Assembly: GCF_963668515.1 (NCBI RefSeq)
Contig: NZ_OY764864.1
Location: forward strand, 1,178,001 to 1,242,000
DNA from: an uncultured Ilyobacter sp.
Lineage (GTDB): Bacteria; Fusobacteriota; Fusobacteriia; Fusobacteriales; Fusobacteriaceae
Direction: 5' to 3'
Length of the DNA stretch: 64,000 nucleotides
Positions within the stretch are counted from its first letter, which is position 1, and every line of letters starts with the position of its first letter. A program made the translations under genes and the position numbers. Below are positions 1 to 9,207 of this stretch, piece after piece. The notes beneath the pieces are model-generated. The model was not told the origin of the DNA. It worked only from the letters and a program-made list of their open reading frames with translations, and searched no databases.

Positions 1-1704
1 CAAATCTTCCTTTGGTACGAATCCCTTTGGAAGAGAGTCATATTTCCAGAATACTCCCAAGGTTATAATTATAAAACCAATTATCATAACTGCCCCACGT
101 CTTACGACAGAGGTGAGAATTCTTGCATATCCCTTCTGAGTTCTACCAAAGGCTGAATTAAATGCCCTTGTAAATATATTATATTTTTTGTTTGGATTCT
201 TTGGTCTCAAGAATATGGCACACAATGCCGGGCTCAAAGTGAGTGCATTTATAGAACTAAATATAGTTGCTGTTGCTATTGTAAGTGCAAACTGTCGGTA
301 AAGCTGTCCTGTAATTCCTCCTAAAAATGCTGTAGGAATAAAAACTGACAATAGAACCAGGGTTGTAGCTATTACCGGACCGGTTATCTCTTCCATCGCC
401 TTTATAGCAGCATCACGGGGCGCAAGATTATTCTCATCTATATTCCTTACAGCGTTCTCCACCACTATTATGGCATCATCTACGACTATACCAATGGCCA
501 AGACCAGACCGAATAGTGATAGGGTATTTATGCTTACCCCCAAGACAGCCATTACTGCAAAAGTACCGATTAGCGATACTGGAATAGCCACTGTTGGTAT
601 CAGAGTAGCCCTCCAGTCTTCAAGAAACAAAAGAATAGTCAGAAAAACCAATATAACTGATATAAAAAGTGTTTCGATTACTTCATTTATTGAAGACTTT
701 ACAAAGGTCGTTGTATCAAAAGGAATATTAGCTTTTATTCCATCAGGGAATTTTTGGCTTAATTCATCAATTTTTCCTTTTACCCCCTCTGCTACCTTTA
801 GGGCATTAGCTTCTGGCTGAAGAAATACAGCTATGGCAGCTGAAGGCTGGCCATTGAGTTGGTTAGATATATTATAACTCTGAGATCCAAGTTCCACCCT
901 TGCTATATCTCTGACTCTTATCATTCCTCCGTCAGGTGTTGTCTTAACTATGATATTTTCAAATTCTTCTGTACTGTTTAATTTACCCCTCATATTTACA
1001 GTAAACTGAAAGTCTTGATCCACAGGTGATGGTTCCTGTCCAATCTGACCTGCTGCTACCTGGATATTTTGTTCTCTGACAGCATTTACCACATCAGTAC
1101 TTGTGAGGCCTCTTGCCTTAAGCTTATCGGGATATAACCATATCCTCATACTATAGTCACCGGCACCAAAGACTGTTATACCACCTACACCCTTTATTCT
1201 AGAAAGTTCATCTTTTATATTGAGTGTAGCATAGTTACTCAGAAAAAGATCGTCATGCATTGGATTTTCTGAGGTAAGACTGGCAAAAAGTAGTATGTTA
1301 GAAGACCTTTTTTCTGTAGTTACTCCCTGACGCTGAACCTCTTCAGGTAAGGAAGACAAGGCTTGAGATACACGGTTTTGGACTAAGTTTTGTGCTACGT
1401 CCATATCTGTCCCAACCTCAAAGGTAACACTCAGTGAATACTCTCCACTATTAGAACTGTTACTAGACATATAGATCATATTCTCTACTCCGTTGACCTC
1501 TCCCTCTATAGGCTGGGCCACGGTGAGTGATATAGTCTCTGCATTTGCTCCTGGATAGACAGCCGATACCTGTACTGTTGGGGGAGCTATTTCTGGATAC
1601 TGGGCTACTGGAAGAGATTTCATAGTCACCAGTCCTGCAATGACTATTACAATTGATATAACTCCGGCAAAAATGGGACGCCTTATAAAAAATTTACTAA
1701 ACAT
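1..1704 (-). CDS. RND multidrug efflux pump, inner-membrane subunit (HAE1/AcrB type), partial
   Basis: Proton-driven inner-membrane pump of a tripartite efflux complex. The reading frame is open from an ATG at 1704, preceded by AGGAGGAAT, to the window edge, giving about 568 N-terminal residues of a protein normally near 1040. It starts MFSKFFIRRPIFA, typical of the HAE1 family, with the first membrane helix directly after. Near residue 405 the segment VVDDAIIVVEN carries the paired aspartates of the proton relay in TM4. It is the last visible gene of the marR-outer membrane factor-adaptor-pump operon, 21 bp after the adaptor. The family is certain; the substrate cannot be read from sequence. 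Confidence 0.93.
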   Translation of the reverse strand, partial: MFSKFFIRRPIFAGVISIVIVIAGLVTMKSLPVAQYPEIAPPTVQVSAVYPGANAETISLTVAQPIEGEVNGVENMIYMSSNSSNSGEYSLSVTFEVGTDMDVAQNLVQNRVSQALSSLPEEVQRQGVTTEKRSSNILLFASLTSENPMHDDLFLSNYATLNIKDELSRIKGVGGITVFGAGDYSMRIWLYPDKLKARGLTSTDVVNAVREQNIQVAAGQIGQEPSPVDQDFQFTVNMRGKLNSTEEFENIIVKTTPDGGMIRVRDIARVELGSQSYNISNQLNGQPSAAIAVFLQPEANALKVAEGVKGKIDELSQKFPDGIKANIPFDTTTFVKSSINEVIETLFISVILVFLTILLFLEDWRATLIPTVAIPVSLIGTFAVMAVLGVSINTLSLFGLVLAIGIVVDDAIIVVENAVRNIDENNLAPRDAAIKAMEEITGPVIATTLVLLSVFIPTAFLGGITGQLYRQFALTIATATIFSSINALTLSPALCAIFLRPKNPNKKYNIFTRAFNSAFGRTQKGYARILTSVVRRGAVMIIGFIIITLGVFWKYDSLPKGFVPKEDL

Positions 1705-1725
1705 TATTTATTCCTCCTAAATAGA

Positions 1726-2871
1726 TTAATTTTCCGTTTTAGGACTTTTATTTTCTGAGTTTTCTTCATCTATAGGAGAAACTTCACGTCCTGGATAAGC
1801 CATCTGGATACCTTTTACAATTATGCTATCACTTGGCTCTATTCCTGATTTTATAACCCTCATTCCATTTATGAGATCTCCGATCTCAACATGTTTATAC
1901 TCGACAATATTTTCATTGTTTACAGCTAATAAATAATAGCCCTGTTGATCCCTTCCAACTATTTGATCTGGTACAAGAAGGGCATTTTCTATGGTTTTTT
2001 CAGATATTTTAATGTTGGCAAACATTCCAGGTAGAATATCTTTTTTACTGTTTTCAAAGACAGCCCTTACCTGTATATTTCCAGTTCCTGGATTTACCCT
2101 GTTATTTATGTAGTCTATTTTCCCCTTATGAGAAAAATCCTTATTTAAAAGTCCTAAATATATTTCAGTGGAATCGGCCCGACTGTTTAATAGGTCAGAT
2201 TCAATAATATCTCTTTCATTTACGTTAAAATATACATAGATAGAATCATCTTTTATAATAGTTGCAAGGAGGGTATTTTCTCCGGCTCCTATTAGGTTTC
2301 CTGCGTCTACAAGATTTCTGTCTATACGTCCGCTTATAGGTGCATGTATTGTGGTATAAGACAAATTAAGCTCTGCTGTTTCTACCGCAGCTTTTGCAGA
2401 TTCTATTGCAGCCTTTGCAACTTCTACATCAGCTCTTGCCTGAATAACACTTACTTCACTTACAGCACGCTCTTTATAAGCCATTTCCATTCTCTGAAAA
2501 GTTGCTTCGGCAGCCTTGAGTTTTGATATTTCTATTGTCAGTTGTGCCTTGGCTTCACCAAGTTTTGCATTATAAGGACGCTGATCTATAACAAATAGCA
2601 GGTCACCTTTTTTTACAAAAGAACCTGGCTTAAACATTACTTTTTCTAAATACCCCTCTACTCGGGGTCTTATCTCTACAGAATCCATAGCCTCAGTAAG
2701 TCCCGTAAATTCCAAATAATTTGTAACATTTTTCTGTGTAGGCTTGCTCACTGTCACCTTAGATGGAGGTGGCGGAGAGTAGGTATTTTCCTTCTCGCAT
2801 CCTGTAAAAAGTGTTCCCATAATGAGAATTGTGAAAATCAGGGTGTAAATTTTTCTGTTTTTAGACTCCAT
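1726..2871 (-). CDS. RND efflux periplasmic adaptor lipoprotein (AcrA/MexA type)
   Basis: Membrane fusion protein linking the RND pump to the outer-membrane channel. It has a lipoprotein signal with lipobox LFTGC (Cys25), so it should be anchored in the inner membrane. A biotinyl-lipoyl-like half motif (VEGYLEKVMFKPGSFVKKGDLLFVID, written here only as its core GSFVKKGD) follows, then a helical hairpin (about 100-165), a second lipoyl half (APISGRIDR) and beta-barrel and membrane-proximal domains. At 381 residues it is normal for the family. RBS AAGGAG precedes the ATG. It lies between the channel gene and the pump gene on the same strand. Confidence 0.93.
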   Translation of the reverse strand: MESKNRKIYTLIFTILIMGTLFTGCEKENTYSPPPPSKVTVSKPTQKNVTNYLEFTGLTEAMDSVEIRPRVEGYLEKVMFKPGSFVKKGDLLFVIDQRPYNAKLGEAKAQLTIEISKLKAAEATFQRMEMAYKERAVSEVSVIQARADVEVAKAAIESAKAAVETAELNLSYTTIHAPISGRIDRNLVDAGNLIGAGENTLLATIIKDDSIYVYFNVNERDIIESDLLNSRADSTEIYLGLLNKDFSHKGKIDYINNRVNPGTGNIQVRAVFENSKKDILPGMFANIKISEKTIENALLVPDQIVGRDQQGYYLLAVNNENIVEYKHVEIGDLINGMRVIKSGIEPSDSIIVKGIQMAYPGREVSPIDEENSENKSPKTEN

Positions 2872-2911
2872 ATAAATGCTCCTTTTAAATTATATTTTTA
2901 ATTTTTAGAAT

Positions 2912-4360
2912 TTATTTCTGAGTTTTTACGATAGAATCAGGATCCCATCCTCCACCTAGAGCTGCATAAAGACGTACAAAGTTTTCTGCACTGTCTCCTC
3001 TAGCTTGGGCTAATCTGTCTTCAGAAGTAAACTGACTTAGTTGAGAATTTAAAACATTTTCAAAATCTACAAGCCCTTGTTTATAGAGGTTAAGAGAAAG
3101 CTCCACTGTTTTTTTAGATGCTTTCACAGTCTTTTCCAAATGTTTTAGACGCATACTGTCTTCTGTATATGCCGTCATTGTATTCTCCGCTTCATTTAAT
3201 GCATTAAGTACTGTGCTCTCATACTGAATAGCCTTTTGACGTACAATTGCATCCTGCACGTCGATTTGATTTAATATACTTCCTCCGGAAAATATATTCC
3301 ATCTCAAAGAAGGCCCTATTGAAAAATAATTTCCTCCTGAACTAAATAAATTTCCACTTGATACTGATTGATATCCAAATGTTCCAGAAAGAGAAAACTG
3401 CGGATAAAGGTCTGCCTTGGCAATACCTACACGAGCTGTTTCTACTGCTAATTGACGCTCTGCACTTCTGATGTCAGGACGTTGTCTAAGAATATCTGCA
3501 GGAACCCCTATAGCCGCGTCTGCAGGAGGCACAGGTATAGCTTTTTTTTCATACATCAACTGATTTAGTTCTCCAGGATTTCGTCCTAGTAAAACAGCCA
3601 TGGTGTTTATAGCTTCTGACAACTGTATCCTAAGGGGTGGCACAGTAGCTTCTGAACTTGAAAGAGCCTGTTCTGCCTGGGCAACTTCAAGAGCTGTAGC
3701 CAACCCGTACTTAAATCTTGCTTCTGTGATCCTCAAAACTTCTCTCTGAAGCTCTATATTTGAATTTGAAGCCTCTAGCCTTGCCTGATAAGTTCTTATT
3801 TTTATATAGTTAAGGGCTATTCTGGAATTAATTGATATTATTACGTCATTCCTATCTTCCTGGACTGCTTGATAATTAGCTTTGGCAGCCTCTATACTCC
3901 GCCTCACACGACCAAAAAGGTCTATCTCCCAGCCTACCTCTAGGCCCAGCCCTTTGTAAGTATTTGTAGCACCAGTATACCCTGCATTTTTGCTGGTCTT
4001 TTGTCTCAGAAGATCTCCCTGTACACCTACTGTAGGATATCTGTCTCCTGTCACCACACCTAGCCTGGAACGGTATTCATCTACACGTGCCATAGCCTCT
4101 TTCAAGTCTAGATTACTATTTGAAGCTTCCTTTATAAGTTCATCTAACATGGGATCGTTAAATAATTTCCACCACTGTTCAGACAACCTATTTTCATTAT
4201 TAAAATTTAAAGCATTTTCTCCGTTCCATTTTTCCGGTACTTTTACCTTTGGCGAGACATAGTCAGGTCCCACAGCAGTACATCCAGTGAAAACCAGTAC
4301 AGCTGACAAGGTCAAGGCTACAGGTAATTTTTTTAATCTCAGCTTTTCTTTTCCCCTCAT
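2912..4360 (-). CDS. Outer-membrane efflux lipoprotein (OprM/NodT/TolC family)
   Basis: Outer-membrane channel of the tripartite pump. A basic N-terminus and hydrophobic stretch end in the lipobox VFTGC followed by TAVGPDY, the signature start of OprM/NodT lipoproteins. Two outer membrane efflux protein repeats follow, with the usual alpha-helical content. I prefer the ATG at 4360 (482 residues), which sits 9 nt after GGAG. An upstream TTG at 4369 abuts that RBS directly and is less likely. First gene downstream of the MarR gene; the gap holds an 18-bp perfect palindrome that probably binds the regulator. Confidence 0.92.
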   Translation of the reverse strand: MRGKEKLRLKKLPVALTLSAVLVFTGCTAVGPDYVSPKVKVPEKWNGENALNFNNENRLSEQWWKLFNDPMLDELIKEASNSNLDLKEAMARVDEYRSRLGVVTGDRYPTVGVQGDLLRQKTSKNAGYTGATNTYKGLGLEVGWEIDLFGRVRRSIEAAKANYQAVQEDRNDVIISINSRIALNYIKIRTYQARLEASNSNIELQREVLRITEARFKYGLATALEVAQAEQALSSSEATVPPLRIQLSEAINTMAVLLGRNPGELNQLMYEKKAIPVPPADAAIGVPADILRQRPDIRSAERQLAVETARVGIAKADLYPQFSLSGTFGYQSVSSGNLFSSGGNYFSIGPSLRWNIFSGGSILNQIDVQDAIVRQKAIQYESTVLNALNEAENTMTAYTEDSMRLKHLEKTVKASKKTVELSLNLYKQGLVDFENVLNSQLSQFTSEDRLAQARGDSAENFVRLYAALGGGWDPDSIVKTQK

Positions 4361-4406
4361 TCTTTTCAACTCCGATATTTTAATTTTTTATCTATTCAAA
4401 TTTTTT

Positions 4407-4424
4407 TTAACTAAATTTAGTTAA
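4407..4424. promoter_or_regulatory. Probable MarR operator before the efflux genes
   Basis: An 18-bp perfect palindrome, TTAACTAAATTTAGTTAA, lies in the gap between the marR gene and the outer-membrane factor gene. A further half-site, AACTAA, follows at about 4431, so TTAGTT and AACTAA arms recur. The same half-sites occur in the palindrome before marR itself (4900-4914). Binding by the adjacent MarR protein is inferred from position and symmetry. Confidence 0.6.
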
Positions 4425-4455
4425 TTTTTAACTAACTATTTTTATAAAAAAATCA

Positions 4456-4875
4456 TCAATCAAATAGTTTTCTAAATATTTTTATAAAATTACTTATTTC
4501 CTCATCTGTAAGAGAATCTAATTTTTTCTCTGCAAACTTTTCTGCCGATAGCTTCCTTAATTTCACTATCTTTTTACCTTTTTCAGTAAGCTTTATATAA
4601 AAAACCCTTTTATCTAATGCACACTGCTCCCTGTAAACACACTCAAACTTTATAAGTTTATTTATTATTTCAGTTACCGAAGGCTTGGTTATGTTGAGAA
4701 TTTCAGACAGTTCACTTGATGTCATGTTTGGGTTTTTATCTATCAAGCTTAGATAATGAAATTGTTTTATCTGCATATCATAGGATCCTAGCTCTTTAGA
4801 AGTTTCTATACTACATTTAGACAGTTCGTTATAAAATTTTATTATCAGACCTGTTAACTCTTCTTTTTTATACAT
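4456..4875 (-). CDS. MarR family transcriptional regulator of the efflux operon
   Basis: Winged-helix dimeric repressor of 139 residues, a normal size for MarR. The recognition region reads MTSSELSEILNITKPSVTEIINKL, and the wing follows near residues 85-100 (ALDKRVFYIKLTEKGK in part). It is the promoter-proximal gene of an operon with the three efflux genes. Palindromes before it (4900-4914) and after it (4407-4424) suggest autoregulation plus a second control point for the pump genes. Release by a small-molecule ligand is usual for such MarR-pump pairs, but the ligand is unknown. Confidence 0.9.
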   Translation of the reverse strand: MYKKEELTGLIIKFYNELSKCSIETSKELGSYDMQIKQFHYLSLIDKNPNMTSSELSEILNITKPSVTEIINKLIKFECVYREQCALDKRVFYIKLTEKGKKIVKLRKLSAEKFAEKKLDSLTDEEISNFIKIFRKLFD

Positions 4876-4899
4876 AAAAAACCTCTTTTAAAAATTTCG

Positions 4900-4914
4900 T
4901 TAGTTTCAAACTAA
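4900..4914. promoter_or_regulatory. Probable MarR operator before marR
   Basis: TTAGTTTCAAACTAA is a perfect 15-bp inverted repeat about 25 bp upstream of the marR start. Its half-sites TTAGTT and AACTAA match those of the 4407-4424 palindrome. This fits autoregulation; no experiment is implied. Confidence 0.6.
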
Positions 4915-4962
4915 ATAAATTAAAGATTATCACTTTTAAATAAACATGTCAAACTGTTTTGC

Positions 4963-5006
4963 AAAAAAAAGGTCCGGAACCTGCCAAACACAGGAAACGA
5001 ACCTTT
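4963..5006 (-). terminator. Rho-independent terminator after ptsG
   Basis: On the minus strand AAAGGTTCG pairs with CGGACCTTT (one G-U), then a run of T follows at 4963-4970. It sits about 20 bp after the ptsG stop codon and separates the PTS operon from the efflux operon. Confidence 0.85.
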
Positions 5007-5026
5007 AAAATTTATACTATTAAAAT

Positions 5027-6484
5027 TTACTCAAGCATTTTCTTTATATCATTTGCGATAAACTGGGCTTTTGCTCCGAATATTGCCTGAACTCCGTTTT
5101 TACCAACCTTTAATACTCCGGCTGCCCCTAACTTCTTGAGCTCTTCTTCATTTACTGTAGCGGTATCTTTCACTTCCACTCTGAGTCTTGTGATACAAGC
5201 GTCTGTAGAGACTATATTTTCCTTTCCACCTAAAGCTGATATTACAAGAACTGCAACTTCATTTTCAGAAAGCTTTATCTCGCTGGTTACCTCTTCTTCG
5301 TCTTCTCTTCCTGGCGTCTTTAAGTTAAACTTCTTGATGAAGAATGTAAACAGTATATAATAAACTACAAAGTATACTGCCCCTACTACGATAACTAAGT
5401 ACCAAGGTGTTTTATTGGGAAGAACTCCGAAAGAGATAAAATCGATTAACCCTCCTGAGAATGTCATTCCTATCCTTACATTTAACATGTTCATAAGCAT
5501 GAAGGAAGTTGCTGCTAACACACAGTGGACTCCGTATAAGACTGGTGCAACGAAGAGGAATAAGAACTCAATAGGTTCTGTGATTCCTGTAAGGAATGAT
5601 GTAAGTGCCGCAGAAAGCAGAATTCCCCCTGCTATCTTTTTCTTAGATGGTTTTGCCTGTTGGTACATTGCAAGAGCCGCTCCAGGAAGTCCAAACATCA
5701 TAAATACAAACTTTCCTGTCATGTATGCCCCTGTACTTCCAAAACTAGCTACATTGTCCTGAAGTTTCGCAAAGAATATAACCTGGTCTCCTCTGAATAC
5801 CTGACCTAAAGAGTTTGTCCACTCTCCGAATTCAAACCAAAACGGAGAATAGAATATGTGATGAAGACCAAAGGGTATAAGCGCTCTTTCAATTAGTCCA
5901 AATACAAATGTTGAGAAAGCTGTTGGATTCTCTCCGATTACTGCAAGGGATGCCAGTCCAACTTGAACTGGCTTCCACACATATGGAAATACCAGTCCTA
6001 CAAAGAAAGATAAAAATGCGGTAGCTATAGGCACAAATCTTTTTCCTGAGAAAAACCCTAAATAAGCAGGCAGTTCTATTTTATAAAATCTTTTGTACAT
6101 CATCGCTCCGATTACACCTGCAAGGATACCTCCAAAAACTCCAGTCTGAAGCGTCGGTATACCCATAACTTGTGCAAAAGCTTTATTTCCAAGTGCAATC
6201 TCTGCTGCTGCACCGGTAGTAACACCCATTACAGTATTCATTATCAGTAGTGATACTATAGCTGCAAGTCCTGCCACACCGTCTCCACCTGCAAGTCCTA
6301 CTGCTGATCCTACTGCAAACAATAAAGGCAGGTTAGCAAATATAACTCCTCCTGCTGATGCCATCAAAGTAGAATTTAATACATTTGGTTGTCCAAAAGC
6401 TAGCAATAATCCAGCTGCAGGTAGTATCGCAACTGGTGTCATCAAAGCTTTACCTATCTTTTGCAGTTGTGCAAATCCTTTCAT
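5027..6484 (-). CDS. ptsG: PTS glucose-type transporter, EIICB component
   Basis: Sugar permease of the phosphotransferase system with fused IIC (about residues 1-390) and IIB (about 405-485) domains, 485 residues. The start [25 protein letters not shown] is typical of the glucose/maltose/GlcNAc group, and the phosphocysteine is Cys430 in [21 protein letters not shown] in the IIC domain is the conserved sugar-site motif. The IIA domain comes from the separate gene 9 bp upstream. Glucose is the likeliest substrate; GlcNAc or a maltose-type sugar is not excluded. RBS TAGGAGG precedes the ATG. Confidence 0.88.
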   Translation of the reverse strand: MKGFAQLQKIGKALMTPVAILPAAGLLLAFGQPNVLNSTLMASAGGVIFANLPLLFAVGSAVGLAGGDGVAGLAAIVSLLIMNTVMGVTTGAAAEIALGNKAFAQVMGIPTLQTGVFGGILAGVIGAMMYKRFYKIELPAYLGFFSGKRFVPIATAFLSFFVGLVFPYVWKPVQVGLASLAVIGENPTAFSTFVFGLIERALIPFGLHHIFYSPFWFEFGEWTNSLGQVFRGDQVIFFAKLQDNVASFGSTGAYMTGKFVFMMFGLPGAALAMYQQAKPSKKKIAGGILLSAALTSFLTGITEPIEFLFLFVAPVLYGVHCVLAATSFMLMNMLNVRIGMTFSGGLIDFISFGVLPNKTPWYLVIVVGAVYFVVYYILFTFFIKKFNLKTPGREDEEEVTSEIKLSENEVAVLVISALGGKENIVSTDACITRLRVEVKDTATVNEEELKKLGAAGVLKVGKNGVQAIFGAKAQFIANDIKKMLE

Positions 6485-6493
6485 TTTTACCTC

Positions 6494-6994
6494 CTAGTTG
6501 TTTTTTAATTTGACCTTCATTAATAACTCTCCCACTTTCACATCACCAGAAGCTACAATTTTTAGCTCATCTACTTTGTCCATAGAATTTATCACCACTG
6601 GTGTTATTACAGATTTGGCATTTTCTTTTATATATGCCAGATCATATTTTACAAGCTCATCTCCAGGTTTCACTTTGGCCCCTGGTTTTCCTATTCTTTG
6701 GAAGCCTTCCCCGCCAAGTTTCACAGTGTCTATCCCGAAATGCACTATGAGTTCTAAACCTTTTTCCGTCTCAAAACTAACAGCATGGTTAGTGTCAAAG
6801 ATATCCACTTCTCCAGCAACCGGGGAATAGACAGATCCCTCTGTAGGATCTATGGCACATCCGTCACCTATCATTTTTTTTGCAAATGCCTCATCTGGAA
6901 CCATTGAAAGATCCATAACTTTTCCGTTTAACGGAGAATAAATTTCCAACCACTCTTCCTCATTTTTCTTTTTAAAAAAATCAAATAAACCCAT
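6494..6994 (-). CDS. crr: PTS glucose-type EIIA protein (Crr-like), copy 1
   Basis: Cytoplasmic phosphocarrier that takes phosphate from HPr and passes it to the IIB domain of PtsG. The ATG at 6994 gives 166 residues with RBS AAAGGAGGAG. A longer frame reaches 7063 but adds a non-conserved tail and no RBS. The start MGLFDFFKK resembles E. coli Crr. The two active-site histidines are His70 (DTNHAV) and His85 (IVHFGIDTV), the latter being the phosphorylated one. It probably forms an operon with ptsG. A second, diverged copy lies at 8559-9080. Confidence 0.92.
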   Translation of the reverse strand: MGLFDFFKKKNEEEWLEIYSPLNGKVMDLSMVPDEAFAKKMIGDGCAIDPTEGSVYSPVAGEVDIFDTNHAVSFETEKGLELIVHFGIDTVKLGGEGFQRIGKPGAKVKPGDELVKYDLAYIKENAKSVITPVVINSMDKVDELKIVASGDVKVGELLMKVKLKNN

Positions 6995-7154
6995 ATTTCT
7001 CCTCCTTTTCCTATTTAAAAATTTTTTTAGAAAAATATTGTATACATAAGTATTCTGTATCATGTCGTATATTCATTCAAATAAATTTTAAAATTTTTTC
7101 TTGGAATTTTTAATCTAATTTTTCGAGCCCACTTCTTAACTCGTTTTTCTTTTT

Positions 7155-7189
7155 TGTTTTATTTTCATTGGATGTGTTTTATTTTCAAT
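7155..7189. repeat. Two direct repeats, 20-bp period, upstream of crr
   Basis: TGTTTTATTTTCATT (7155-7169) and TGTTTTATTTTCAAT (7175-7189) match at 14 of 15 positions and lie on the same face of the helix. They sit in the 390-bp gap between crr (minus) and the transposase-derived gene (plus). They could be protein sites, but no known operator is recognised. Nothing else clear is seen in this gap except the promoter at 7321-7349. Confidence 0.5.
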
Positions 7190-7320
7190 CTTTAAATCCG
7201 TTATTCACTACACTAACATAATATCCTCCAAAAGATTTTTTGTCAACGAATTTTTCAAAAAAAATGAGCCTTTTTAAAATTTCATTTTTATTTCATAATG
7301 TAAATAGTATCTTTGAATGT

Positions 7321-7349
7321 TTGACTTTTTTTTATAAAAATAGTAGTAT
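7321..7349 (+). promoter_or_regulatory. Sigma-70 type promoter for the transposase-derived gene
   Basis: TTGACT (7321-7326), a 17-bp spacer and TAGTAT (7344-7349) lie about 35 bp before the TTG start of the gene at 7385, which has its own RBS AAGGGGG. This indicates a maintained and expressed gene. Confidence 0.65.
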
Positions 7350-7384
7350 CATAGTAAGTTTTATGAAAGAAAGGGGGTATAATT

Positions 7385-8524
7385 TTGGGATCTAAAAAAG
7401 GACTTTCTAAAGAAAGATATAAGATTATAGAGCCTTTTTTAAATAAAGAAAAAAAGCTCAAAGATATAGAAAATGAAAAAAATATATCCTATGCCACTCT
7501 GAAAAGATGGGTAAAAGCATACAAGGAAAATGGTATAGAAGGGCTCATAAAAAAAGAAAGAAAAGATAAAAATCAGTACAGAAGCCTCGATGAAAAAACC
7601 TACGAATTTATAAAAGAATCTTATGAAAAAAATCCAGATATAAAAATAAGCAGTCTTTATGAAAAATGCTGTAAATTTATAAAAACTTTTAGCGATAAGA
7701 CTATAAGTTACCATACAGTTTACAGAGCCGTAAATAATCTAGATGATTTTGTAAAAGATCACGCCTCTATAAACATAGAAAAAATTAAAAAGAAACACCA
7801 GGCCTACAGAATTGTCCAGACAGCTTTAGATATAAATATAAGAGATTTTCGGCAAAATTCCATGAAAAAGCCATACCTCTATCTCATATACGATATATCA
7901 ACTGATGATATTTTAAATTATTATCTCAGTTTTTCAAAGTTAGACCTCAAAAAATCCACCGCTTTTTTGAGGGATACAATTATAAAAAATTATAAGTCCG
8001 ATGAAAAAATTTTTATAAAACCCCACAATCTACTGATCGATTCTTTTGAAATAAAAAACAAAAGAAAAATAGAACAGATAAAAGAGGTTTTAGATATAAA
8101 AATAGAAAATTATTACGAACCCAATAAAGAGATGGAAAAGTTTATAAATTTCCTAAAATCAGATTTAACGAATCTCTTGAAAGAGACTAATTTCACCAAC
8201 TCTTTGCTGGAACTAGATAGGATTCTCTACTCCTATATTTTTATGAATAATATTAAAAATTTAAGTGATGAAACCCCCTTTTCCTCTTCGGGGATTTTAA
8301 AAGACATAGATAGGTTGGATATTTTATTAGGAAGTGCCAAGAGAAAAGTACAAGAATATGGAATACGATTCAGAAACGGCATATACCGAAGTCCTGATTT
8401 AAAAAAATATACGGGAAACATTTTAGAGATAAAATACAATGTCAACGATCCAAAAGAGATAAAAGTCTATTTTAAAAATAATTTTTTATGTATGGCATAT
8501 CTTTCTGCAAATGAAAATTTCTAA
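7385..8524 (+). CDS. Transposase-derived HTH protein with Mu-type C-terminal domain, probably domesticated
   Basis: A 379-residue protein with a TTG start and RBS AAGGGGG seven bases upstream. Residues 1-60 form a helix-turn-helix (SYATLKRWVKAYKENG) like IS481/Mu-type transposases, and a second HTH-like segment follows (about 75-120). The middle keeps an integrase-core look (YLIYDISTDDILNYYLSFSKLD; IKPHNLLIDSF) but the usual SDNG-type second aspartate motif and catalytic glutamate are not recognisable. The C-terminal 60 residues (GIRFRNGIYRSPDL... NNFLCMAYLSA) resemble the Mu transposase beta-barrel. No terminal repeats flank it. It has a good promoter and terminator and lies between two IIA(Glc) genes, so a regulatory role is plausible but unproven. 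Confidence 0.7.
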   Translation: MGSKKGLSKERYKIIEPFLNKEKKLKDIENEKNISYATLKRWVKAYKENGIEGLIKKERKDKNQYRSLDEKTYEFIKESYEKNPDIKISSLYEKCCKFIKTFSDKTISYHTVYRAVNNLDDFVKDHASINIEKIKKKHQAYRIVQTALDINIRDFRQNSMKKPYLYLIYDISTDDILNYYLSFSKLDLKKSTAFLRDTIIKNYKSDEKIFIKPHNLLIDSFEIKNKRKIEQIKEVLDIKIENYYEPNKEMEKFINFLKSDLTNLLKETNFTNSLLELDRILYSYIFMNNIKNLSDETPFSSSGILKDIDRLDILLGSAKRKVQEYGIRFRNGIYRSPDLKKYTGNILEIKYNVNDPKEIKVYFKNNFLCMAYLSANENF

Positions 8525-8531
8525 GAACAGC

Positions 8532-8560
8532 AAAAAAGGTCGCCTATGCGACCCTTTTTT
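8532..8560. terminator. Bidirectional terminator between the transposase-derived gene and the second crr copy
   Basis: GGTCGC-CTAT-GCGACC is flanked by A and T runs, so it can end transcripts from both sides. It lies 8 bp past the stop of the plus-strand gene and touches the stop of the minus-strand gene. Confidence 0.85.
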
Positions 8561-9080
8561 ATTGATTATTTTTAATATCCCTTTTTTTCATTTTTATCTT
8601 CATAAGAAGGTCTCCTGCCTTTACCTCTCCCCTGGCCAGAACCTCTATACTCTCTACATCGTCCATAGAGGTTATTATTATAGGGCTTATGGCTGACTTG
8701 GTATTTTTCCTTATAAAGTCCAGGTCATACTTTACAAGCTCATCCCCTATACGGACAAGGCTTCCAGGTTCTCCTATCCTTTCAAACCCTGTCCCCTCAA
8801 GGTCTACCGTATCTATTCCCAGATGGACTATCATCTCTAGCCCGTTTTCCATCTCAAAGGTAACTGCATGATTTGTATCAAAAATATCCACCTCTCCCTC
8901 CACAGGGGCAAAGACAGAACCTTCTGATGGATCAATGGCACATCCATCTCCTATCATCTTTTTTGAAAAAGCCTCGTCGGGAACTGATTCTAGACTCATT
9001 ACTTTCCCGTTCATAGGAGAATAGACCTTTACATATTCACAATTTTTTCTATTTTTTTTTAACAATCCAAATAATCTCAT
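8559..9080 (-). CDS. PTS glucose-type EIIA protein, copy 2
   Basis: Second Crr-like phosphocarrier, 173 residues from the ATG at 9080 (GGGGTG six bases upstream; a GTG at 9089 overlaps that RBS). Active-site histidines are His71 (DTNHAV) and His86 (IVHLGIDTV). It follows copy 1 closely along its length, for example KKMIGDGCAIDP in both, but differs at the N-terminus and tail. It stands alone in its own unit with a terminator. It may serve another IICB permease or a regulatory role; the window does not say. Confidence 0.9.
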   Translation of the reverse strand: MRLFGLLKKNRKNCEYVKVYSPMNGKVMSLESVPDEAFSKKMIGDGCAIDPSEGSVFAPVEGEVDIFDTNHAVTFEMENGLEMIVHLGIDTVDLEGTGFERIGEPGSLVRIGDELVKYDLDFIRKNTKSAISPIIITSMDDVESIEVLARGEVKAGDLLMKIKMKKRDIKNNQ

Positions 9081-9172
9081 TAAATTCACCCCGTCTGTCA
9101 GCTATTGTTAGTATATTATCCCAAGCTTCAAATAAAAACAACCTTGCAGATACTTTTTATTTATCCATTAAA

Positions 9173-9200
9173 ATACCGGGATGCAGTTGCGTCCCGGTAT
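9173..9200 (-). terminator. Terminator after nrdJ
   Basis: Inverted repeat ATACCGGGA / TCCCGGTAT with a 10-base loop, 8 bp downstream of the nrdJ stop. The trailing T tract on the minus strand is short. Confidence 0.65.
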
Positions 9201-9207
9201 AGATTAT

